A stretch of DNA of 64,000 bases from Leptidea sinapis. Taxonomy: Eukaryota; Arthropoda; Insecta; Lepidoptera; Pieridae. Below, piece after piece: positions 1-13,500 of this stretch (within the stretch, counting starts at the first letter, position 1; each line of letters begins with the position of its first letter). Under the pieces are notes generated by a model. That model was not told where the DNA came from. It did no database searches and saw only the letters and a list, made by a program, of their open reading frames with translations. The stretch is taken from NCBI RefSeq assembly GCF_905404315.1, contig NC_066312.1:7427001-7491000 (forward strand). Reading direction: 5' to 3'. The position numbers were made by a program, and so were the translations under genes.

Positions 1-1
1 C

Positions 2-88
2 AACATCTTCCTCACTAAACGCGGCAAACAGGTTGCTGTCGAGGGATACTGCTCGATGCCGAAGGCAGTGAACGCTGGAGTTTCCTAA
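2..88 (+). CDS. 3' end of an unidentified upstream gene (partial)
   Basis: An open frame runs from the left edge to a TAA at 86-88 and encodes 28 residues, starting NIFLTKRGKQVAVEG and ending SMPKAVNAGVS. Base composition is clearly less AT-rich than the following kilobase, and the residues look like ordinary globular coding sequence. I do not recognise the protein. The segment is probably the terminal coding exon of a plus-strand gene lying to the left. An AATAAA at 617-622 could be its poly(A) signal. It could also be a chance frame, because only 87 bases are visible. Confidence 0.35.
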   Translation, partial: NIFLTKRGKQVAVEGYCSMPKAVNAGVS

Positions 89-1554
89 GCCTGCGTGTAT
101 GTTATCTCCTACAATGTTCCTACTGGATATCAACAATATATTGCATGTCTCGTAAGATGCCGTTTAACTATGTCAGTCGTGCAGATCTCTATCGGGAATT
201 AATAGACTAGTGCCGGAAGCAACTTTTATATTCAATAGTATTTTTTTGAGAAGGTCGTGAAATGGGGGAAATTGAACCTTGTCCGATTAAATCCTCGGAA
301 GACTCCAGTTTGCTCGTGTAATAATAATCTTCATTTATCATAACACCGCTCTTCGAATTCGATATGAGTTCCCCTAATTCCTCGTCTAGAAGTATGTATC
401 GTCTACTGTATCACAAAATATTAAAAAAGCTTCGAAAATGAATTCAAAATCAAATAATTTTATTAAAGATCCACCCCTCAGACAAAACCATTTCTGAGGA
501 TTGCCACATTTTAAATGCTTTGCAGCAAAAGTGCAACAGCTTAAAATACAAAATTGCATCAAATGTGATTTAAAATCTTATTTAAATTTCATGAAATAGC
601 CGACCTTACACCGTTGAATAAACGTCACTATGAATTCCAAAACAATATTTTTATCATTCAACTGAGATTATCTGGCGCCGAGGCAATAATCCTTCTTGTG
701 AAATATCCATAGGGCTTAATAATACTTACCATTAATTATTAATACCCAATATTATAGCATATAAAAAAGTGTAAAAATAAGTTCTTACAATTTAAATTTC
801 GAAATGTATTACATTAATGAAAATGTGTTTATGATTATATTAATTAAAAATTAAAATGTGATCATTGCATTTTTTCTAGTTACCCAAGCAAATTAAGAGT
901 TTTTCTCTTTATTCCATACTTACATTCAAACATAATATTACAAAATGTGATAGTATGCTATGGTTTATGAGAGTATTGTATGAAGACAGACCGAAGGCTC
1001 CCGGATTAAAAGCTACATTAATTTAACACAACAGTATGTTTCTTTATTTCTTCTATTCAAATTGGCAAACTTTGTCAATACAATATCAACATAGTTTATA
1101 AACGAACATCGACTAGCTTAGTGTTTAACACTACCTCACTAGGATAAAAAACAATATATGGCTTTAAATTGAAGTCAATTGCCGCACGTCGTCTCTTTCT
1201 ATCGCACAAGTAGGTATATTTGATAAAAGAGTGCCACTACTTAGAAAATGTTCAATTAAATGTGCGCTCTCCACGCTTGCTCCGAGGCGCACACTGACTC
1301 GCTGATGTGTCTGTCTACACTTTACACTTTGGTTTGTACTTTATACTTGATCTTTGGTCATGATTCATATTGTCAATTGTGATATTGAATTTTAATTTAA
1401 AGTGAACGCCCCAAGAAATGTAAAATTAAGTAGTAAAGTGAATTCATTCTGTAAACAATAGTAGGTAGTTATTAGTTAAAGTTATGCTAATGACTGTAAA
1501 CTGATCAAGACGCGATCACACAATTGACGTAATTTATTTTAGATTGCATTTATA
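89..1554 (+). other. Upstream intergenic region and pins promoter/5' UTR
   Basis: No transposon or coding sequence is recognised. The left part (89 to about 620) may be the 3' UTR of the partial upstream frame. The right part should contain the pins promoter. A TCATTC initiator-like sequence is at 1444-1449, with an AGTTA (DPE-like) about 30 bases downstream, but I see no TATA box at the right distance. A TTTATTTTAG at 1534-1543 just before the start codon could also be a splice acceptor, in which case the transcript starts further upstream in a non-coding exon. Confidence 0.3.
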
Positions 1555-1593
1555 ATGTCTGTTGGTGCTAGTGCTGACAATCTAGATACACAG
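1555..1593 (+). CDS. pins: pins exon 1
   Basis: Thirteen codons (MSVGASADNLDTQ) followed by a consensus GTAAGT donor at 1594; phase 0. The sequence is short and low in conserved residues, so this is the least certain coding exon. Support comes from the donor, the phase match to exon 2, and the family habit of a brief variable N-terminus before the first TPR. Intron 1 is 4383 bases. Confidence 0.7.
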
Positions 1594-4500
1594 GTAAGTG
1601 GTTTCGATTTAATACATTTCATGTACTTAGTTCAGTTCTGCATTACGAGCAACGGGTATCTTCGAAGTCACGCCGGAATCCACATAGCGGAAAGTAGAAA
1701 ACACCATCTCCCAAAACATTTCCGTATTTACAACAAAACCTACTTATTAACGTATAAATCGTTTGAAGATGGGAGATTCTGTGTATAGGTAGTAAAAAAG
1801 TAGTATTAATTAGATGTTTTAAAACCAATCGCAAAACCCACTATCATATTTATTCTATAATTCAATACCTACTTACATTACAGATGTTATAAAACCGTAT
1901 ACAATATATCTTCATACAGTTTCATTTGTCTCCTTGACTCTCTCAAAAAAAATGTAGAATTAATAATACTACACCTAAAGAGTTTTATACAACTGATTGA
2001 AAAGCTAGGTAAATGAGTTTTTATATCTGGATATGCTGATTCTGCATTTATTTGTAAAGTTTTAAATATAGTAATTATTGAGATGTCAAGTACAAAGTCA
2101 TTAGAATTTGTAAAAAAGATTTGGTATGCATATGTCTGCTTGGCACCTCAGGGGTTAAGGGATAAGATGTGCAGGACATTCAGGTGATGGTAATCGATAC
2201 ACCGTGCCCATTACAATTCAATTCTGGAATGATTAAAAGGCATTTATTTTTTCAAAATTGGTTCCTTTAGAATTCTTTTTGATGTCATTTCTTATACTAC
2301 TAGATACTACTACCTCTTCGGAAACAAATGGCGCTCTGAGAGAGAAGAAGCGGCGCAAGAAACTCTCCCAGCATTGCTTTTTTTGCGCTCTTTTCAATAA
2401 AAATATACAATATTGTACAGTCGCTATAAAATAATCACAATCTAGTCCCAGGCTGTCCGATCATTTAGATATTCAGCAGTGGAGTAATAGGATTTACGAC
2501 AGAGCCATTTTTTTATAAAACATTTAAATTGATTTATAGATAATGCCTGAACAGTGGCTGGGACTTTATTGTAAAAGTGTATACATTTACCCTTAAAGCT
2601 ATTATGTATCTTATGAAGCCTACTAGAATTAGTTACAAGCAATCCCTTATTTCTAGTGTTATAATTTCTTGAAGATTCTTGAAGAACCAGAAAAATTCTG
2701 AGTGTCATTATAATTGTGCTTGTCACCTTGAGATATAAGATGTTAAGTCTCATTTGCCCAGTAATTTCACTAACTATGGAACCCTTCAGACCGAAACAAT
2801 AATGCTTACACATTACTGCTTCACAGCAGAAATAGACACCATTCTGGTACCCATAATCAAGCTGGCATCCTGTGCAAAGGAGCCACCCACTCGTTTTACA
2901 ATTAAGAAATTTATTACACCTAGTTAGATAGATAGTTTAACTGGTATGTTTATACATATAGCCTATTGATTAGGTCATTGTGTGTATATTCTTCTTCTGA
3001 CTCCAACCAGCCCAGATTATCTTGGAAATCTAGCAGCCTCATCATTCTGCTGCAGGAAATTGGAAGCAATGCTGTAAATCAGAGAATTTCAGCCTGTAAA
3101 TTGGCTTTGCCCCTGTACTCTGTGAACATGTGCTAGGGTCTTTCTTCTGGTTCAATGTCACACCTATTGTAAATAGATGCTAGTTTAAGGGACCATGGCT
3201 GGTGATCATACCTATTATTTTGTGTTGTCTGATCATATTAACTACTAACCTAGCATATCAATCGTATTTGTCGCCAATTTAATACAGTTTCTCAAAATAA
3301 TCAGCAACTCAATTTATTTATTTCCACATCAACCTGCTTTCGTCATAATGTCTTTGCCTCCCTGCGTAAGGGAGCTAATTTATAGAAATTACTATTATTT
3401 TTGTTACACTACTTTAAGTAATCTGTATGTCTCTAAATCTTTTGTACATGCCAGTTATTGATATTTTTGCTGTGTCTTTTCGATTTGAGTCTCCTTGTTG
3501 ATATTTTTACATTTGTGCATAAATATTGTTGGTTTGTCGAATAAAGTAAACATAAACATTTTAATTTATATAGTAAAATAAGCAACAACCATAATTTAAA
3601 ACACTATAAATAACTTTTGATTTTTTATCAATAAAATATTTTTGTCTGAGATTATCTTTTCATTAACTCTCTGACATCTCTCTCTGCCACCATATGTGCT
3701 ACTCTGGAAATAATACATAACAATACATTATACCTGATAGATTGTGAAAAAGTTGTCTATAGTGGTTGGTGTTTGGGTTTTCGATAACAAGAGCAAAACT
3801 CTAAAATAATTTGGATCCTTGAAAAAGTTACCAGTTCAAGCACTGTGTTGGAACTTATGTTGTTAGTTATAAAAAGATCTTCCCCTTCTGTTGATTCCTA
3901 AGGCTTGTTAGAATCTACAGAAAAAATTTTTTTTTCAAGCTTTGAGTCTACTTACATACTACATACTATAATGAATGGCAGATTTCTTTTTATAAAAAGC
4001 TGTGTGCAACTTAACAATTTACCTACTTATTTCTGAATGATGTTGTTTATGATTTTTTCCATAATAATAACTCATTAATCAACTAACAAGTAGGCACTTG
4101 TTGATGCTTAGCCGATCAGCAATGGCTTACCACTCATTTAATTTGTACATGTGTCAATAGATGGAGTGTTAAGTTCTAAATCTTAATTAGTTAATCTTAA
4201 TTACGAAATTAGTCTTGAATATAACTGATATTCTTTTTGTATGTGTATAGAATGAGAGAACTTCTTAAAAATTGACACTGTCCTCATATGGTACAATCTG
4301 CCAATGTAATGTTTAAAGAATCACCTTTTTTCATTATAAATGGTAACATTTAGTGTGTGTTCTTCAGGGTACACTGTTCTTTATTGTTAAGTTGCTACTA
4401 TAGCATCAGGGATGCTCTGTGCTTGGTTGCCACTCACATAAAGGCATTCAGTATACGAACATGGCAAATATGCTGTGTAATCAATCAGCAAAAAAGAATA

Positions 4501-7500
4501 CTGGGAGATTTCTTGTATTGTTTTGAATATCCGAATAGTCTTTGTTTCTCAAGCTGTGGTATTATATTAATAATAAAAATAAAGTCATTTAATTCCGAAC
4601 TAAAAAACATTTAACATTTGAATAACCAATAATCTTAAGCTAAAAAGTATAAACTATAAAATGTCACTTAGTCCAGCGTGCTGATTGGCAAAGGCCTCCT
4701 CCAACGATTTCCACTCTTTTCTGTTTTGGGCAACTCTTCTCCAGTTAGGTCCTGCTGCCAATTTTATTTCATCTTCCCACCTTGTGTGCTGTCTTCCTCG
4801 TTTTCTTTTGCCATCTCTTGGGTACCATTAGGTAAGTCTTTTGCTCCATTTCCCCACTTTATCTCACATCATGTGCCCTGCCCATCTCCACTTTTGTTGG
4901 TCGATTTGTTTGAGTATGTCGGTAAGTTTCGTAATTTTCCTTAGGTCAGTGTTTCTTATCTCATCCTGCAGTTTATTTTAAGTTTCTCTCTCAATGCTTT
5001 GGTTAGGGTCCAAGGTATTGAAACTTCTCGTTTTTATATACATACTTAAGTCTTTAGACTTCATAATTTCTTTTAACGACCAGTTTTTCCAACTTGTTGC
5101 AATCCTGAGATTTATTTCTTTCGTCATTTGAGCTTCCATAGAGATAACTTGGCCTAGGTATATGAAATCTTCTACATATTCTAGAAAGTCGTCTTTGATT
5201 TTTATATTGAGTTTTGTTGAGTTAGTTATTATTTTAGTCTTACTGGTGTTCATTTTTAGTTCAACCTTCATGCTCTTTTCCAAATCGTTTAACATGTACT
5301 CAAGGTTTTTAGGGCATTCTTCAAGTAATACAAGGTCATCGGCAAATATTAGATGGTTCAATTCTAACCCATTTATATTGATGCCAAATTTGTCCCAGTT
5401 TAAATTGTGGAAGATATTTTCCAGAACTGCTGCTTGTGGTATTATATTAGTAGACATTAAATATAGTTGTTTGATAAATCAATTGAGTAATTAAATAACT
5501 TTATTCAGATTTAAAGCGAGTTCAGGGCTTGGCTTAACTAAAAATTTTGTAGAAATGAAGCTTTCATAACCGACAATTGTGAAATTGTGGCTCCCTATTT
5601 AACTTGGAAGACTCTCTTGCAGAAATAGGTCTAGGCTTGCTTAGTTTAATTTAGTTATTTTGGACTATGGTATACCACTATGGGTAGGTATACCGGTAGG
5701 GGCCCTAGTAGGGTATTTGCAGGCTGATTTGCCTTCAGTCTTCCCAACTATGATCAGCTTTTCAAGGCTCTCATCCATGTGTTGTGTAATTGAAAAGATG
5801 TGTGACGTAAATGTTTCTATAACATAAATGACTTTCTAAATTTCAATATAGGTATGAATCATGATGATTTTGTAGTTCTTAATTTATTAATGACAATTTA
5901 TTTTAAGCCTCATCCTGTATGTTGGTAGTAACTAAATGATTAATTTTTTAATTTAATTATCTGTTACAAATTTCAGAGTTGTGATGGGGGCTCCATGTGT
6001 CTGGAATTGGCTTTGGAGGGTGAGAGGTTATGTAAAGCTGGTGACTGCCGTGCCGGAGTAGCCTTTTTTCAGGCTGCAATTCAAGCAGGCACAGATGACT
6101 TGAAAACATTAAGTGCAATATATAGCCAACTTGGCAATGCATATTTCTATTTGGGTGATTATAGCAAAGCTATGCAGTATCATAAGCACGACCTAACATT
6201 GGCAAGGTAAGCTTCTTTCAATTTATTCTGTGTTTATAATATTTAACTTATTAGTGATTGCCTATTTTTTTTAATTTTGTACAATATCTATGGTAACGTT
6301 TAACCTTGTATTCATCACACTCCTTACTAAACCTCAAACCTTTATCAATGTCAACATCACAGTAAACAGAAAGAAACTCCTGCATTAATGGAGTTGGGTA
6401 TATTAGTTGTTAATGATATTTAAGGCAACATGTTTTCTGCAGGACAATGAATGACAAGTTAGGCGAAGCAAAAGCGTCCGGCAATCTTGGAAACACACTA
6501 AAAGTGATGGGAAAATTTAGTGAAGCAATACAATGTTGCAAACGACAATTAGAGATATCTAGATCGATTGGCGACAAACTGAGTGAAGGGCGTGCGCTGT
6601 ACAACCTTGGGAACGTGTACCATGCTCAGGGCAAGCATTTGGGTCGAGTTGGACAGAATGATCCAGGACACTTTCCTCAAGAAGTGCGTGACAGTCTTAT
6701 GCAAGCTGTTACTTTTTATGAGTGAGTTACTTTAATTTACTCTTCGGAATAAACAGTCTATCACAGGCAACATATCCCTCGACACTTGGGTATTTTAATT
6801 TTAATGGGCAGCGGTTTTTCACTTGCCTTCAGGTGAGTGACTTGACCATTTGCCACAATAAAGAAAATTGTTAGAAGGTTGACAAGTGTTTGGTTGTCTT
6901 GTTCAGGGCTTCCTTGTGCGGTGTTTCCAGGTATGAGTTTCCTATACGATATTAATGCCTAAAAAAAGTACATTGTTGCAAGAGAATGTGGGCCGCAGTT
7001 ATCAGATAATATTGTAACAACAACAGGTGACCCGTATACTTGTTTGTCCTCCTTTTCCATAAAAAAATGTTTTTTTTCCACTTACAGGTATTTGTCATAT
7101 TACATGATTATATTCTCGTTGGTGTGAAGATAATTAATTAAAAAAAAATATATCAAGTTAAATAAAGTCTTATCTACTGTTGAAGACCAGATCCATATTA
7201 CCTATTATCAGTTGTCTCCCATGCTCATCTGTTGATAAACAGAAGTAGTATTTCTCTTATACTAGATTAATTTTTTTATAGTGTCAATGCAGATATGTTT
7301 AACACTCGCCTAAAGCAAAAAAGTTTGTGATGTATCGTTACTAAACATTATTTTCGAACTGCCACACAAATAATCTTTAATTGTAACTGTAGTTTAATTT
7401 AGTATTTGATTTGATAAATATGTTTAAACTCAAATGATTTCATTCGATCAACTTACAGGGAAAATCTTGAACTAATGCGTGGTGTGGGAGACCGTCAAGC

Positions 7501-10500
7501 TATGGGTCGAGCGTGTGGAAATCTTGGCAATACTTGCTACTTGCTCGGTGATTTCTCGCGAGCAATACGATACCATACAGATCGTCTTCGCATAGCTCAG
7601 GAAGTTGGTGACAAGGCGGCCGAAAGAAGAGCTAACAGTAACCTCGGGAATTCACACATCTTCCTCGGACAGTTTGAGAATGCTGCGGAACATTATAAGT
7701 AAGTGTACTATATTTTGTTCAGTATGAATCTATTGACTTGTATCTGTTTTTCTCGCCGTTTGTCCTGCAATCCTGCAGTTCTTGATTTATAAAGTTTGCT
7801 TAAAATTACTTATATTTACAAGCCTTGTACTTAAATATGTATTGCCTTGCGAAATATCAGAACATCATGTTTTTTAATAAAATTATTCAAACTTTAAATG
7901 CTCATCCAAAAGTCAATAAGTAGTATGCTGCAATCTTATCTGCCGCATATTATCTTACATCATAAACTATTTTAAACTCTGAACCTTCTAGTATTAAGTA
8001 TATAATAAAAAAAATAAATGGACATTTATTTCATTACACTAAAAATGATGACTGAATGAATGACGCACCGAGCGTTTTTTGACCAAGTTATATAACGTCA
8101 TATACAATACTTTTCTACGACTAGGTAATTTTAAATGAAACAAACAAAAACTACAGGTTTTCGAGATACCGCTTCAATGGCGAGAGTAGTATTGTATTAT
8201 CTCTGGTGTGTGGTTTTATTTTTAAGTCACGGACGAGTAAAAAAATAAGGACTCCGTGTCACCTTTCGTAACAGTGAGGCACCAAAACAAGCCGGTAAAC
8301 GTGTAAATACTTGGCCCCACGCATGCACTTACACAAACACAAGCCGATCGGCCGCCATAATGAGATTTGCCATCGTCTGTGACAGATCAGTTTGCGTCGC
8401 AATAAAATATTTTAAAAATGCCGTCGTGCATTGTGAAAAAGTTTAAAAACAATAATATAAAAGTATTTGTAGATATATGATTATTTAAGTGAGAAAAAAT
8501 TGTGTAACTGGTATACCCCGTAACCGCACACACACTAGCATAAAGGTGCTTCACTTGCTAATATCACGGCGCGGAGTCCTTTTTTTACTCGTCCGTGGTA
8601 CAAGTATCTCCTAATATTTCTAGAACCAACCGTACCCAACCATAAGTTGTCTGTGGCTCCAAAAAAACTTTGATTTTTGCCGATATTAAGATACGATAAA
8701 CAATGTTTTTTGAGGCCATAAAGTAGGTAATGCTTCCTATAATATTCACTGTACAAAATTCTAATAAGGCGAATTATTCATAAACCGCCCTGCGAACCTA
8801 TTTCCTCTATTACTTTTTGACATCAACAATTCATCGTGTTCCCCATTTAATATTATACCCTTCAAATAAAATTGCATATTATTATACAAAATTAACATTA
8901 CATTTAGACATACATTTAGACACAGGGAAGTAGGCACAGCTTATGCTGCTTGGAATAATATTTCGTGCAGTGTTGGTTTTCATCCATCCCCATCTCACTA
9001 AAGTGTTAGGTGGGATTTAAAGTAAAGGGGCATTTATGAAATACTAGCCAGTCTGGTCTTCGCCCAGGTTGAGTCATAATAAAATAGTTTCCGCAGCGCA
9101 CGCGATGACAGATTTTTTATGACTAATATTTTCACACCTTGGTGTTCAATTCAATAATATAGAATTTAATTAGGGATCCCTATTTTAAATGTCCTATAGC
9201 CTATGTCACTCAGTGAAAATGCAGCTTTCTAATAGTGAAATAATTTTTGTAATTGGTCCTGTAGGTTTTGTGTGAAAACATTACAAACATATATACAAAA
9301 CACAAATGTTTCCTCTTTATAATATTAGTTAAGAAATGTAAAGAAAAAATGCCTGAACTTGCGAAGATATACAGGAAGCTGTGATTTCTATACAGATTTT
9401 GTATTTAATGCGATTCAACCACAGACCTGTATAAATACCACTGGACAGACTGTTCCAAGTGACTGACATCAAATTTTTTGTGCTTATTTGAAGCGCTCCT
9501 AGCAAGCGTACAGAGAACAAATTTTGACGTGTAATGCAAAAAGCTGCGAAGGAACGTACAATACTCTGAAGTATTTTTGCATTTTGAATTAATTTCGTTC
9601 GTTTTCCGTATACCTATATCAGTCGATAACTTATAAAAAGCGAAAACTTTTAGATGGTGTAATATGTTCTCACTATTGTATAGTAATTAAGTTATTGTAA
9701 CACTGTAAGTTTTCCAAATAAAATAAATAAAGCATTAAAACGAGAAGAAAATGATCATAGTGCTTTGAAAACATCATAGCAAGCATAGATCCATTTATAA
9801 ATCAGCACTGACTATAGCAGTTCCACTGACTATAGCAGTTCCACTGACTATAGCATAAGACGTCGCTGCCATCTGAAATCGAAATATATCTATAGTCTAA
9901 ATCTTTTAATCGCGCGCGCAATTGAATAATGCTGATGCTGTCACATTATTAGAAGAAATAAGTTTATCTACTCTGCTAAATGCTAATTAGCGAACGATAG
10001 ATGAACCGACGTGGACTTGCGGACCAATATGGCATAAAAATGTTCAAGTTCAATAGCGAAAGCTGTTATAAAGTAAACATACTCAATATATTATCAAGTT
10101 GTAATTAGATGCACCCAAGCGAAGCCAGGGTGGGCAAAGAATATTCAGAAGAATCTTTATTTAAATAATCGACAAATATATATCAGTAACCGATAAATAA
10201 GTAGGTCAGTGGATATACTATAGTATAAGGGTATTTAGGCCTCATTTTATGTGCTGTGAGTATTTGCTAACTATACTATGTATTATAATTTGATCACAGG
10301 CAGACGCTAGCATTGGCAGAAGAATTAGGCGATGCCGCGGTCGAAGCACAAGCTTGTTATTCTTTAGGGAACACCTACACACTACTTCGAGAATATCGTA
10401 TCGCTGAGGAGTATCACGTGCGGCATCTGGCAGCGGCCAGGAAACTTCAAGATCGTGTTGGTGAAGGCAGAGCGTGTTGGTCTCTTGGTAACGCGCACGC

Positions 10501-13500
10501 CGCACTGGGCAATCATGAGAAAGCGTTGTACTACGCTAAGGAGCATTACAATATATCGAAGGAGGTAAGAGTTACAGCAACGTCGATTATATTAAAAATA
10601 TCCGGACGACCGAGCCTTGCTCGGATTTGTAAGAATGTACAAAACTTGAACTAAAGAAAAACTAATAGAACATCTGGATTCGGACCGGGGTCTTCTGCTT
10701 TCCGGATCACCCAATGTCCCATCTCATCTGAGCTATTACAGTCTTTTATATAGTGGCGAAATTTACCTTTGTATTCTAATGTTATGGTAGCTGTTTCTCA
10801 TTAAAGCACGGATAAAACTACGTTTTTTTAAAGTGAAACCTAGCTAGATCGATTTATCGCCCCCGAAATCCGGTGTATACTAAATTTTATGAAAATCGTT
10901 GGAGCCGTTCCGAGATTCAGATTATATATATATTTACAAGAATTGCTCATTTAAAGATATAAGATAAGTAGTTTAACATACGTATGCTAAAAACAGCTTT
11001 GTTTAATCTATGGTTAGAGCTGTCATGATTTTGCATTTCTCTCGCTTGATAATCTGATATCTATTATGATACTTGATTCTTCGACTTATACAAAATGGCG
11101 GTTAGCCTTGTAGTAAATAAACGTCTAAATCACACTCCTGCACTGCACAAATGTTGTGTTTTACTTAAAAAATGTTAAAACTATGCCATACCTTAATAAA
11201 ACTAATTGTGTGCAGTGAAGTATGTAATATCAAAATATATATTATAAAAATAGGGTACATTTTACCTGATGTTAAAGAGCAGACGCTTTTTTATGGAAAA
11301 GGAGGATCAACGAGACGTACGGGTCACCTGGTGTTAAGTGATCACCACCCACATTCTCTTGCAACACCAGTGTAGCTTATAGTCCGCGCTTTTTTTGAAG
11401 GTAACCATGTCGTATTGTCCCGGAATCACCGCTCAAGGAAGCTCATTCCACAGCTGGACGGAATAAAATCAACACGGGCACACATTCTAAGCGCGATTGG
11501 GGAAAAGCCATCCGGCCCGCTCGTCTTCCTGACGTCCAACGAAAACAGAGCTCGCCGAACAGTTTTCTGTCTAAACTGTAAGTTAAGACGTCAAGAGTCG
11601 AATTGGAGGCAAAAAGAGCGCAAAGAAGATCGGCTTTCTCTTTTTCCGTATTAGCCAGGGTGTCATTCCTCATGTGCAACGGCGGTAGGGACGGCTGGTT
11701 GAAGTAACCAAGAGCAGATTTCGACAACGACCAGAACTTGCATGTTCCAGTCGGGTAATTGGAAAGCAGCTCGCCGATTTTGACAACGCGTTTCGATTTA
11801 GCACGGGCGATTGCCCGAATTAAAGAATCTGGCGGCACGGTTTTATTTCCTCTTAAGAACTTTGCAGTTCGGATCATTTGAGCCCAGCGCCGCAACCCAA
11901 GTTCGATACACCCGTCTTATGCAGTCAGAGGCTGCTTTAACTGACGCATCGCTGGGATCTGCCACCGATCGGTACTAAAGAGCTTGGTATAAAATATCCA
12001 TGCCCTGTAGTATCATATGGGCTACTGCAACGGCGCAGGCACTGGGATCATCCGATGGGAATTAAACCTTGCCCCAAGGGTAGGCTGCGGGTCGCTGGTG
12101 GTCTGCAATGTGGGCGTCGGATAGGCAATGGTCGGACGTTCCGAGAGGGGCGTCGAGAGAGACCTGGCAACTCTCGGGATGTATAATCAGTAGAAGATAT
12201 AATAAGGACGGCATGTGGCTATCCACATCCGGGAGCTGCGTTAACGACTCAACCAATTGGGACAGACCATTCGCCAATGCAAAATTATGCACAAATTGCC
12301 CTGCTTAGTCTGTGGTACGTGACCCAAGCCATTCGGCGGTGTACCCGTTGAAATCACACAAGACTACGATTTCAGCGGAGGGGATCTGTGCAAGCACGTC
12401 GGCAATTGCCGCTTGAACCCAACCCATGAGATGATCCGTTTCTGCGTTACCACTATGGGGCCTGTAGACACACGCATAGATGCCGATGCGGTCCTCAAAA
12501 TCTACACGGAGCCAGAGAGTAGACAGGTCCTTACCCTCAAAATTGCCGAGACGGCGATACAAGATATCCTCCCTAACGTACACACATACCCCGGCATGAG
12601 GCGTAAAATTATGCTTAATTTTGTACTCGGGGTACGTTAAATATGATGTATCGCTAGATCGAGATATCTGAGTCGCCGTAAGTACATACAAGGCCGGCTG
12701 TGCCGTCTCAAGGTGGTGGTGGACGGAGTTTAAATTAGAGTGGATTCCCCAGATGTTTCCAAAGTCCACATTAAGCGTGGTGCCGTGGTGTTTCAGCCTC
12801 GTTTGTCCTCGCACATGCTCGGGGAGGGATGCTCCGACTCTGCTAGTACCCTCGCCGGTACCCTCCTAGGGTAAAATCTCTTTAAGCACGCCTCGGGGAA
12901 GCACAGGGCAAATCTATAATTAAGACTTACAAATTTATTCCATATGAATTTGACAATAGCTTTCTTACGAATATAATAAATTAGCTCTATTGAAAAACAA
13001 CACAAAATTGACATTGAACCTAGGATGTTAATGAAAGTTATCCTCTATAAAAACAACACAAAGAAATAAGTTAATTCACATGTAATAATCAGGTTTGTAA
13101 AATATCGTGACAAGACAGTGTCATTGTTATGCTATTTTCGTAAATTTTTAGTGGGAGTTATTGTTTACATTTAAAATAAAACTTTGTTCAACCTCCTTTG
13201 AAGGAACATGGAATTATCTTGATAAAATAAATTCGTTTTTTCCACAGCTGGGTGACGTCCTCGGTATGGCAACTGCACAAATGAACATCGGAGATTTGTG
13301 CAAAGTGCTCGGACTTCCTATCGACACAGTACCATCACCCCCCAATTCTGGTGCTGATACCGCACCCAGGATGCCTTTCAATGCACTGAGGGTCCGAAGG
13401 CAAAGCATGGAACAGTTATCTCTTATACAGGTTCGTAAACAACACTAGGTTATTATGTTATGAAGTTGAAACGTTATTCCTTTTGGTGTTACGCCTAGCA

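Noticed and set aside
1594..1788. Extension of exon 1 as an unspliced 77-codon frame
   Set aside because: A perfect GTAAGT donor at 1594 and phase-matched exon 2 make the spliced form far more likely. Residues after the donor have no family similarity.
5162..5494. 110-codon plus-strand frame
   Set aside because: It is the antisense shadow of the RTE-like reverse transcriptase on the minus strand.
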